A stretch of DNA of 64,000 nt from Synchiropus splendidus (Eukaryota; Chordata; Actinopteri; Syngnathiformes; Callionymidae). The DNA lies in NCBI RefSeq assembly GCF_027744825.2, contig NC_071335.1, forward strand, positions 30,827,501 to 30,891,500, given 5' to 3'. Under the pieces are notes generated by a model. It was not told the DNA's origin. It made no database searches and saw nothing but the letters and a program-made list of their open reading frames with translations. Positions 48,945 through 64,000 of the stretch are shown here, piece by piece. The stretch's first letter is position 1. Every line of letters starts with the position of its first letter. Both the position numbers and the translations under genes were made by a program.

Positions 48945-49987
48945 GTGAGTCTGTCAATGGGCTCAGGATTACATTTCAGTCTCGTGTTTTAAAAACACCA
49001 TGCAAAAGAAATTGCTTTGACAAACGTGGAAACAAAAATTGAATTTGCCACAATGATGATCAGTTACAGAATGTCCACATGTCTTATGTTGCTATCCACA
49101 GCATTGAAGTCACTGACTGAGTTGTTCTGCTCCACAGGGAAAGTTGCATCACAAAAACACAGTTTCCACCTCATAGTTTAGTCACTGTTATGGGGCTCCT
49201 CCTTGTTTTTCTCTTATCTGCTTCGCTCGTCCTTTCTCATTGTGCAGCCAAGCGGTTTCACTTTTGACATTGAGTTCTTCCTTTTTCTTTATGGACCAAG
49301 ACATTCTTTGTTTTGCACTGAATTTTAATGTATCTCATTATTTTCTCCTAAAATAATCAGAAAGACCAGACTTCTGTTTCTGCCTGCATGCATCTGTGTC
49401 AGGACCCCTGCCCTCCACAAGAGGGACACTTTGTCCAACACTTTCATGAAATTGACATTAAAAATGAGGTGTGAGTGTTTCCATTTGACATGCAGTTGGC
49501 AGTTTCATGTGTTGACAGTTCAATACTTGGCTGTATAAAATGTCAATTAAAAAACAAAATGATGGTGTATCTACACTTGAACACAGTAAATAAAAAGGTA
49601 AATAAAAGCGACAATAAAGAAGAACATTGAGCCACCAGCAAACATAATACATACATAATACATTTTCACTGTCAAACACTTGTTGATCAAATCATCAGGG
49701 AAACAGCACATACAAAAATCCCCGTGACGACCACACCTTTAGCAGGCTCTATGAGTTCCCGGCAGCACAGAGAATGTGGTTCAACTGGAACACTTCAGAT
49801 CAAAACTCACTGAATTATGAGCAGCTTCCAGAGTTTCTGTAGGCAGAGAGCAGGAACGACATTTGTTTGTTTGTTCTCCTAAACTGTGACCAGCATCATC
49901 TTCAATTAGACAACAACGCCAAAGAATCCACAGTGAAGTCGTCGGTTGACGGTTGGGGTGAGATCCCAGCGTTGAAGAAGCTCCAAC
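48945..49987. other. Spacer before NLR copy A
   Basis: No recognised Ig, NLR or other exon. AT-rich, no strong simple repeat. The last 100 bases should include the NLR-A promoter/5'UTR, but no TATA box is evident. Confidence 0.4.
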
Positions 49988-52900
49988 ATGGACAAGTTGC
50001 TGAGAGGAGACTTGCTCACAGGTCAGTGACTAAGTCTTGGTGCTGAGGTCGAAGTGTAAACTCCAAATAATCCATATGACAGAAATAAGAGGAAGCGACG
50101 TGAATTTCGGATGAATAAGAAAAGAGGTTTTTCGTGCAGAACAGATGAATCACACTCTTCCTCATGCTGATGAAGGGCTGACTAGACTGACCCCGTGAGG
50201 TGGGGGTGCTCACAATTGGTGCTGCCAGTCAGAGAGGTGCTTGTGAGAAAGCTACTAAGGGGTGGGACGTCTGTGTTTCTTGCTCTATACGACTCTATAC
50301 GACCTCAGAAACACTGTAGAATCACGTCAACCAGGGAGGGAGGGAGCTTATATTTCAGAATCTCATGAGACCTGTTGTGTTTGTGTGAAGGTGAAGGTGA
50401 AAGTGAAGTCTCTGCTGAGACTCGGGGCAAAGAGCAGGGAGAACCCACCTCTGTACGTCCTCGGTCTGAGAACCATGATGACCAGACCAGTCCTCAGAGG
50501 TGAGATGAGGACCACCAAGACTGTGCTCCACGTCACAGCACCAATCTGTCCTGCAGTCAATTGACCAGTGACTCACTACACCAAAAGTCTGAGGACATGA
50601 AGTTGAGAAGAACATGATGGAGAAAGACATGACAGTTGTGTTTTCATCAGGATCAATCAGGAGGGAACAGAGGAGTCTGGACTCGGCTGTGTGTCTCTGA
50701 AAAGTGACCAGTCCATGTACATTGGCATTGACTTCAAAGGTGAATTAAAGGCTTTAGAGGACAGGTGAGATAAACCGTCTCCAGGTTCATGTTCTTCTTG
50801 CAGTGTCTGGACATCTGGATGGAACCTTCTATTTAGACTTTCTCCTCACTGATGTTCAGGACCTTTAACACGATAAGAACTCAGTGACTTTCAAAACTAT
50901 GTACTTCTTCCCAGAGTGGATCAACATATCTCAGAGCATCAGCATATGTCACATCTAGACTCCATACGGCAGGTATGAAATGAAGTGAAGTGAAGGCACC
51001 ATCTCCTCAGGCACTCTTGAACTGAATCACAGAACAGAAACAATGTTTCTGGTCTTTGAGTTTCTGGAGATGATCCACGATCACTCTGACTTCCTCCTCT
51101 ATGAATCCTCCAGCGGTTGGAGAAGAAGTTCCTCAGGTACGTGGGGAGAGTCTGGATGACTCTCAGCGCAGATGAGCCAGAACCCCCAGAGACTATGGAG
51201 TCTGAGGAACAATGGAGGAGCATCAGTGAGGAGTTCTTGAAGATAACAGTTCTCCTCCTGATGGACATGGGGGAAGAGGATCTGGCTGAGCGACTCCGAT
51301 GCAGTAAGAAGACTAAAACACCTCTAACATGGTGAAGATGAAGGGCATGTGTGCATGATGTGTCCATTTAAAGTAGAAGAACCAGAAACTGAAGCAGAAG
51401 ATCGTCCTCTAGAATCTTCTGACTGATGTGACTTCTCTCTTCACTCAGGAAGTCATGCTGCTGAGTCTGGACGTCAGCTGAAGAAGAGACTGCAGAAGAA
51501 ATTCCAAAATGTGTCTGAGGGGGTTGCTAAAGCAGGAAACTCTGTCCCTCTGAATCAGATCTACACAGAGCTCTACATCACTGAGGGGGGCACAGACCAG
51601 GTCAACCAGGAGCATGAGGTCCGACAGATCGAAGCAACAACCAAGAACCAGACCAGAGCAGAAACAACCATCAGACAAGAAGACCTCTTCAGAAGGTCAC
51701 CTGACAGAGAGTCACCAATCAGGAGCCTGCTGACGAAGGGCGTCGCAGGCATTGGGAAGACCCTCCTGACCCAGAAGCTGACTCTGGACTGGGCTGAAGA
51801 CAAAGCCCACCAGAACTTCCTGTTCATGTTTCCATTCACCTTCAGAGAGCTTAACCTGCTGAAAGAAAAGAAGTTGAGTTTGGTGGAACTTGTTCACCTC
51901 CTCTTCCCAGAAACCAAAGAATCAGGACTCAGCAGCTTTGATGGAGTCCAGGTCCTGTTCATCCTGGATGGTCTGGACGAGTGTCGACTCCCTCTGGATT
52001 TCAACAGTGGGGTCCTAACACAAGCTAGAGAGTCCACCTCAGTGGACGTCCTGTTGACCAACCTCATCAAGGGGAACCTGCTTCCCTCAGCTCGCCTCTG
52101 GATCACCTCACGACCTGCAGCAGCCAATCAGATCCCTCCTGAGTGTGTGGACATGGTCACAGAGGTCAGAGGGTTCACCGACCTTCAGAAGGAGGAGTAC
52201 TTCAGGAAGAGGTTCAGAGATGAAGAGCAGACCACCATCATCTCTCACATCAGGAGATCACAAAGCCTCTACATCATGTGTCACATCCCCATCTTCTGCT
52301 GGATCACTGCCACAGTTCTGGAGGACATGTTGAAGAGCAGAGAGACCAGAGAGCTGCCCAAGACCCTGACGGAGATGTACATCCACTTCCTGGTGGTTCA
52401 GGCCAAAGTCAAGAAGCTCAAGTACCATGGAGGAGCTGGGACAGACGAGGTTTGGACTCCTGAGACCAGGGAGATGATTAAGTCTCTGGGAAAACTGGCT
52501 TTTGAACAGTTGCAGAGAGGAAACTTGATCTTCTATGAATCAGACCTCACAGAGTGTGACATCAACGTCAGAGCTGCTTCAGTTTACTCTGGAGTGTTCA
52601 CACAGATCTTCAGGGAGGAGACAGGACTTTACCAGGATAAGGTCTTCTGCTTTGTCCACCTGAGCCTTCAGGAGTTTCTAGCTGCTCTGCATGTCCACCT
52701 GACCTTCACCATTTCTGGAATCAACCTGCTGGACCCTCAAGCTCCTCCACAGTCTGAGGTCAAACTTGATCTCCAACACTTCTACCAGACAGCTGTGGTC
52801 CAGACCCTGGAGAGTCCAAATGGACACCTGGACTTGCTCCTGCGCTTCCTCCTGGGTCTTTCACTGAAGACCAACCAGAAACTCCTGCAAGGATTTTTGG

Positions 52901-55315
52901 GGATGACAAGAAGAAGATCCTGGTCTAATAAGAACACATCAAAGATCATCAAGGAGACATTATGTGAGAATGTGTCTCCAGAAGGAGCCATTAACCTGTT
53001 CCACTGTCTTAGTGAGCTGAGGGTCACTTCCCTAGTGGAGAAGATCCAACAGCAGCTGAAATCAGGAGGTCTTTCTAGACGTCTGTCTCCCGCTCACTGG
53101 TCTGCTGTGGCCTTCATCCTCCTGTCCTCTGAAGAACATCTGGATGTGTTTGACCTGAGCAAATACTCTGCTTCGGAGGATGTTTTTCTGAGACTGCAGC
53201 CTGTGGTCAGAGCTTCAAACAAAGTCTTGTAGGTGGATCAAACCTGAAACATCTCAACTGAGCTGAATTACACATCAACATACCACATTTGTTTGATTCC
53301 TGTCTTCATTTATCAGGCTGAGAAGCTGTGGACTGTCAGAGAGAAGTTGTCCACCTCTGTCCTCAGTCCTCAGCTCCCCGTCCTCCAGTCTGACACACCT
53401 GGACCTGAGTGACAACCAGCTGCAGGATTCAGGAGTGAAGCTCCTGTGTGCTGGACTGGAGAGTCCACACTGTCACCTGGAAACTCTGAGGTCAGAACAC
53501 AAGTTGTTAAAAATGTCTGACAGTCTCTTGCAGGCCCCCAAAGTCATCCAAATATCTCCACAACTTGCTGTGGTGCTCTTGCTTTCTATCATTACTTCAG
53601 ACTGAAGATATTCTCTACAAGTTTTTCCATCGTTGCTTTCATGTTGTATTGTTCATAATGTAAATTTTCTAATAAGACACAAGTGTTCCCAGTTCCTTCA
53701 ACGTTGACAAATAAATGTCTTGCTGGGGAGAAGTCATGATGTTTATCGCAATGTTCTCTGCCAGTGAGTCACAAACAGATGTGATTGTTTATTGTTGGAG
53801 TTTGACCGGACCAAAGAAGAAAGAACCAGACGTGTGTTTTTATCTGAGTGAAGAGAAGATGGACTTCTTGATGACACTGCTCTCTTTCTCAGGTTGAGAC
53901 TCTGTGGACTGTCAGAGAGCAGTTGCCCGTCTCTGGCCTCAGTCCTCAGCTCTCCGTCCTCCAGTCTGACACACCTGGACCTGAGGGACAACCAGCTGCT
54001 GGATTCAGGAGCAAAGCTCCTCTGTGCTGGACTGGAGAGTCCACGCTGTCACCTGGAGACTCTCAGGTCAGTCCTGCTCCACATGTGGACTGTTCTACTG
54101 CATCCATGATGTTCTAAAACACTGAGTGAGGGATGTTTCCTTGATGACAGTCTGTCAGGGTGTCTGATCTCAGAGGAAGGCTGTGCTTCTCTGGCCTCAG
54201 CTCTGAGATCCAACCCCTCCCATTTGAGAGAGCTGGACCTCGGCTACAATAATCCAGGAGGACCAGGACTGGAGCAGCTGACTGCTGGAGTGGAGAGACC
54301 AGACTGGAGGCTGGAGACTCTCAGGTATGGACAGTTTGATCAAGTAGCCTCTCTGATTAATCATCTGAACAGGGTTGTTTCCATGGCTCCATGGCATGTT
54401 CTCTTGCTGGAGACCAGTGGAAGCATGGAGGAGACAAATGGCCTGTCTGTGTGTCCCACTGACACTTGGTTGTGTGCTTCTTCCCCCAGGGTGAACCACG
54501 GTGGACAGAAGAGGTTAAGACCTGGTCTGCTCAAGTGTAAGTCTGATGTCATTGGCAAGATGAGAACTTTACACCATGTCCAGATGGACACTAGTCAAGT
54601 GCTGTGGAGCCCTCACACTCAGGAGAGAAGGAGTTAACTCAGTCAAACGTGTTTTGAAACTCTGTTCATGAAACATTTGACCAAACTAGCAGAGTCATCT
54701 CACTTGTTATTCATCTTGAACTTGAAGAGGAGGTCACTTCCTTGACAAGCCTCAGCATGTGTCTTCTCTCCATCAGATGTCTGTCGGCTCACACTGGACC
54801 CAGACACTGCTCACCACCGCCTCCTACTGTCCAACAACGACAGGACAGTGGGAGAAGGGAGCCAAGACCAAAACTATCCAGAACATCCCGACAGGTTTCA
54901 CAAATATCATCAGCTGCTTTGTAGAGATGCTCTGCGTGGTCGCTGTTACTGGGAGGTGGAGTGGAGAGGAGGAATTTATATCTCAGTGACTTACAGAAGA
55001 AACAGTGGAGATGCCGAGTATCTGTTTGGAGACAACGATCAGTCCTGGAGTCTGAACTGCTGTGATGGAGGATATTTTGCTTCTCACAATGGTGACTTCA
55101 CAGCGATCGAGTCCAGCTCTGTCTCTAAGAGAGTCGGAGTGATTGTGGAGTGTACAGCAGGAACCTTGTCCTTCTACAGAGTCTCCTCCGATGCTTGGAT
55201 CCACCTCCACACCTTCTTCACCTCCTTCTCTCGGCCACTCTACCCAGGATTTACTCTCTATCAGTCTGATTCTTCTGTGACTCTATGTGACCTGAATGAG
55301 TCAGCAGCTGTGTAG
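49988..55315 (+). CDS. NLR copy A: fish-type FISNA-NACHT-LRR-B30.2 receptor (NLRC3/NLRP12-like)
   Basis: Exons: 49988-50021, 50671-50764, 50915-50972, 51114-51303, 51449-53228, 53317-53490, 53893-54066, 54151-54324, 54490-54536, 54777-55315. They sum to 3,264 nt, giving 1,087 residues. Short N-terminal exons carry [11 protein letters not shown], the fish-NLR phrase [11 protein letters not shown] and a helical segment ([20 protein letters not shown]...[11 protein letters not shown]). The 1,780-bp exon holds FISNA ([20 protein letters not shown]), NACHT with intact Walker A GVAGIGKT (Lys229), Walker [11 protein letters not shown], and winged-helix/HD2 regions. Three 174-bp exons each give one LRR pair ([15 protein letters not shown]). 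A linker and a PRY-SPRY/B30.2 domain follow ([30 protein letters not shown]). It should be a cytosolic innate sensor whose B30.2 domain may bind ligand. Inverted mirror of copy B; fully open. Confidence 0.92.
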
Positions 55316-56826
55316 AGTGGACATGTGCTTGTTCCACATACCATGTGGGTGGCGTTGTCTTGCTGTCACTCCACACTGGGGTGGACGAGGAGGCCAACTA
55401 ATAACTGCACTTCACTCACAAATAGATAGCTGTCATTTTTTGTGAAATTCAAAGTTTGCTTAAACGTATTAAACTTGTTTTTGGGATCGTCTTCTCCAGT
55501 GAGTGTGTTCTTATCGACGGCACAAGTTAAAAAACCTGCAGCCACTATGTCATGTCACAGCAATGACATCACAAAGATGTTGAATCTTCATCTTTGTTTG
55601 GAGGAAAGACCTGACCACAGCAGTCTGTGTCTTCTGATGCAGTTTGTGTCTCAGGCTGCGTTTACATGCCAGAGGCGTTTCAAAAGTAGTACATTTCTGA
55701 ACATGGATAGAATGAAATAAAGATCCAACTCCACGCACACTGTCAGACTGAGTGGATATAGACAAGTGAACACTGCATGTGCAGGGTGTGAAGAGATTGA
55801 AAATGGACGACAAACCTTTTGCAAAGCTTATGGATCCTGGAACACAGCACCACCGATGTGTCTGAGTCTGAGGGTGAGACTCCTGTGGTCGTGAATTTTC
55901 TGAGTTGGTTCTCACAAATGCACTGTCACTTCACAGAACCCCAGAGAGATCCATGCCATGAGTTACAGCAGATATGGAGAACAAAATTATTGCCAGCATT
56001 ATATATGTATTAGTCAGCAGTGTGATGGTGTGTGAGGTGTGGTAATAACTTGTAATGTTACAGCTAAATGAAGGAGCCCTGGGGATTTTGGAGTCGTAAC
56101 GCTGAAGAAGAACAACATGTCGGTGACTCATGGGTCAAAGACCAATTTGCTTTCGAATCAAAGAACATCTGAAGGTGAAAATGTCCTGCAGTTTTCATTG
56201 CAGCCACAAGAGAGCGATTTAGATAGCTATTTGAGTGTTTCATGTAGGCTAAAATATTGGTACGTTAAGATTACATGGATGACAAGCACAGACAAGGATG
56301 GAAAAACACCCGATGAACATGGACGATGATGACGGCTGAAACAGTCGACTGAAGGTAGATCTTTCCTCCATCAGTGTTTTCAGAAGCTCAAGTGTGGTGT
56401 GGACCAAACATCTTGGTGATGTTGTCATGTTTCAAACTTGATCACTTGAGAAGCACAACAGAAGAGCTGATCACAAACAAGCTTTAATAGCTGTTGGAAA
56501 CTTTGAATTTCTCAAAAAAAAGACAATATTAAGTTAATCAAAGAAGCAAATATAATGACAAAGCAGCTCAGCACAAAGAAAATGAAGCTAAGCGTTGAGA
56601 CAACACTTGCTGAGGTCATCATGTGTTTCCGATCACAAGTGACGTATGAGCAGCTCAGCACTGCCGTCCTCCACACCAGCGTCTTTCACTTTGCTCCCTG
56701 TGATATTGTTGATCTTACGTGGTTTATTTGGATCAACAGCCCTGGCATGTGCAATACATTGTTTACAGTGGTGTCTCATGGACAGCAGAACAAACATATT
56801 CTAACATGGAAAACAGCATGCACACA
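55316..56826. other. Spacer between the two inverted NLR genes
   Basis: Contains the two 3'UTRs facing each other: AATAAA on plus at 55716, and TTTATT at 56723-56728 as a possible minus-strand signal. No coding exon is seen. The two halves do not look like mirror images, so the visible inverted homology stops near the stop codons. Confidence 0.5.
55716..55721 (+). terminator. Candidate NLR-A polyadenylation signal (AATAAA)
   Basis: AATAAA about 400 bases past the NLR-A stop. Confidence 0.45.
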
Positions 56827-62470
<5,644 letters not shown>

Positions 62471-63539
62471 ATTGAAGTTAAGCTCAGTTCTTCTGGACCC
62501 AATGTGTTGCAGATCAACTCTGAAGTTAGTCTCAATCCTGAGTGTTTCATTCCAGTTGGTGACTGAGGAGATTTGACAATCTGACTGTGCCTTTTATGAC
62601 AGTGTGTTGACAGACCACAAAGTGACACGTAGCAGATGCACAATAAAACAGTTTAATGATGAACCAAACACTGCATCAAAACGAAAGTCATGAAGTCACC
62701 AGGAAATGCAGAAAATGTTCTTTGTTTCGTGACGTTTCACTCTGGCTTTGGAGAATCCATAAGCCCTTAATGACCAACCATGACCCAAGTCAGGAAACAT
62801 AAAATAACCTTGTTCATTTTAATATATATTCAAAGATAAATTGGACTCTGAACTTTGATGAGTTTATAATAGTTTAATGATTCACCAACATCAAAGCAAG
62901 AAGCAACTCATCAGCAGGTCGATTCACTGAGACACTGAAGGACATTTTGTAGAAAATTGAACTGCATTTGCTGTGATATCTATGTTTTAATATACAATGA
63001 AGCCACTGCTAGATGACCTCTGGATGTCTCTGAAACAGTGTTGGGTTAAGTTGACTTGATGTGTGAGTGAGTGTGACAGACACTGCAGGTCAACGTTTTG
63101 TTGTTCAAACACCACAGTTTGCATTTGAACCTAAGAACCTAGTCAAGAACCACTTGACACATAGAAATTGGCGCATAAAAACATGGGTAATGTTGAGTGA
63201 TATAATATTTATTCCAGATCATAAAATCACAGATCAGACATGTAACATTTCAGCAATAACGCGTGAAAACTGGTGGGTTGTTTAAATTGTTGGCGACTTG
63301 CCTGAACACAGAGAGCTCAAATCTCCAACCCCCACACACAGGACTGATGAGCCCATTCATCTGGCTGTGGGAGAGAAGGCCGCGCACGGCAGCAGAAATA
63401 GCAAGCTCACTCACTCGAATCAAAATGACCATAAACAAATAAGAAGGACAACACTCTGATCTGAAACTTACTTTTGACTCCCACAGTGAAAATGTACTGC
63501 AAATAGAGCTATTTTGTTCATTAGAATGACCTGCCTGTC
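62471..63539. other. Spacer between NLR copy B and the GIMAP-like gene
   Basis: No recognised exon, RNA gene or repeat. It is the upstream region of NLR-B and the downstream region of the GIMAP-like copy, which lies on the same strand. Confidence 0.45.
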
Positions 63540-64000
63540 TCACTGCTCTTCTGCTCGGTCCTCAGCCATCATTCTCTCCAACTCCTCCTGGTTAAACTTT
63601 GCTCGCATTTCTTCCTCAATCCTCTGCTTTTCTCTGCGATCCTTCACAGCCTTCTCTGCAAGCACCCGTTGTTTTTCCTTCTCCAAGTTTCTCTCTGTTT
63701 CTTGGAACATTCCATTAGTATAGTGGCTTCCTCCATTCTTTTCCACAATTCTGCGGATCTTCAGAAGCAGCTGAGTGACCTGGGAGTGACCCGGGAGAGG
63801 ACAGTGATACGCACCGACTAATATCTATGCTGGTCTGGCCAGAGTCTGACTTGGTGTCGAAAAGACCCGGGGTGTCGATGACGGCCACCTTCTGTCCATC
63901 CACAATGACTTCTGCCTTGGAGCAGTTGATGGTGAGAGATTGGGCACTGAACTTTGTTTCAAAGTGGTTTCCCCCTAGCATAACGTTGCCAGTTGAACTT
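63540..64000 (-). pseudogene. GIMAP/AIG1-type GTPase, internally deleted and cut by window edge
   Basis: The minus strand enters from the edge in frame with SSTGNVMLGGNHFETKF (end of the G1 loop and after). It continues to VDGQKVAVIDTPGLFDT with the G3 motif DTPG, then SRCVSLSSPG. In AIG1/GIMAP GTPases about 75-90 further codons, including the guanine-specificity region, should follow. Here the sequence jumps at about 63771-63800 straight to a C-terminal segment in another frame (SQVTQLLLKIRRIVEKNGG, then GGSHYTNGMFQETERNLEKE, a charged coiled-coil tail, stop at 63542-63540). The join lies between near-identical GGTCACTC phrases. As it stands the frame continues out of phase and stops at about 63715. 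GIMAPs are lymphocyte/innate GTPases often clustered with NLRs in fish. The break may be real or an assembly error. Confidence 0.75.

Noticed and set aside
51117..51335. Reading NLR-A as starting in the helical exon
   Set aside because: The apparent start there is TTG, not ATG, and three upstream exons with conserved counterparts in copy B supply an ATG and continuous phase.

Overview
The window is nuclear DNA from a ray-finned fish, most likely a percomorph teleost. Genes are intron-rich with GT-AG junctions. The gene set includes a fish-type NACHT/B30.2 NLR pair, a GIMAP-like gene and a fish-lineage G-alpha of the Gv type. Gene models were built by joining exons by eye. In every complete model the summed exon length is a multiple of three and the reading phase closes at each junction. 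This is internal support for the models but does not replace transcript data. Layout, left to right: (1) 222-2529, plus strand: the 3' half of pcyt2 (CDP-ethanolamine synthesis). (2) 12204-4435, minus strand: a DMBT1-like secreted mucin/scavenger glycoprotein of 2,176 residues, with a signal peptide, one 4.55-kb exon of about 300 five-residue Thr/Glu repeats, three SRCR domains and a ZP domain. (3) 16994-33189, plus strand: a nine-exon G-alpha gene, best called gnav1, with long introns. (4) 34610-33942, minus strand: neuropeptide B (npb), tail-to-tail with gnav1. (5) 40992-36036, minus strand: sgsh (lysosomal sulfamidase), and 41865-46597, plus strand: slc26a11 (sulfate/anion transporter). These two are head-to-head across a short shared promoter holding two copies of GTCACATGAC. 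(6) 48839-64000: an immune block with an orphan signal-peptide exon, two complete NLR genes in an inverted tail-to-tail arrangement (49988-55315 plus; 62470-56827 minus), and a broken GIMAP-like GTPase running off the right edge. From memory, pcyt2 and npb are close neighbours on human 17q25, and SGSH/SLC26A11 are head-to-head on the same arm. Most of the window is therefore an old conserved block. The DMBT1-like gene and the NLR/GIMAP block look like lineage-specific additions. Gnav1 lies exactly between two genes that sit together in tetrapods. The most notable sequence-level observations are the giant 15-bp-periodic mucin exon, loss of the Walker A lysine in one of the two NLR copies, the paired lysosomal-type promoter elements, the internal deletion in the GIMAP copy and two perfect intronic hairpins.
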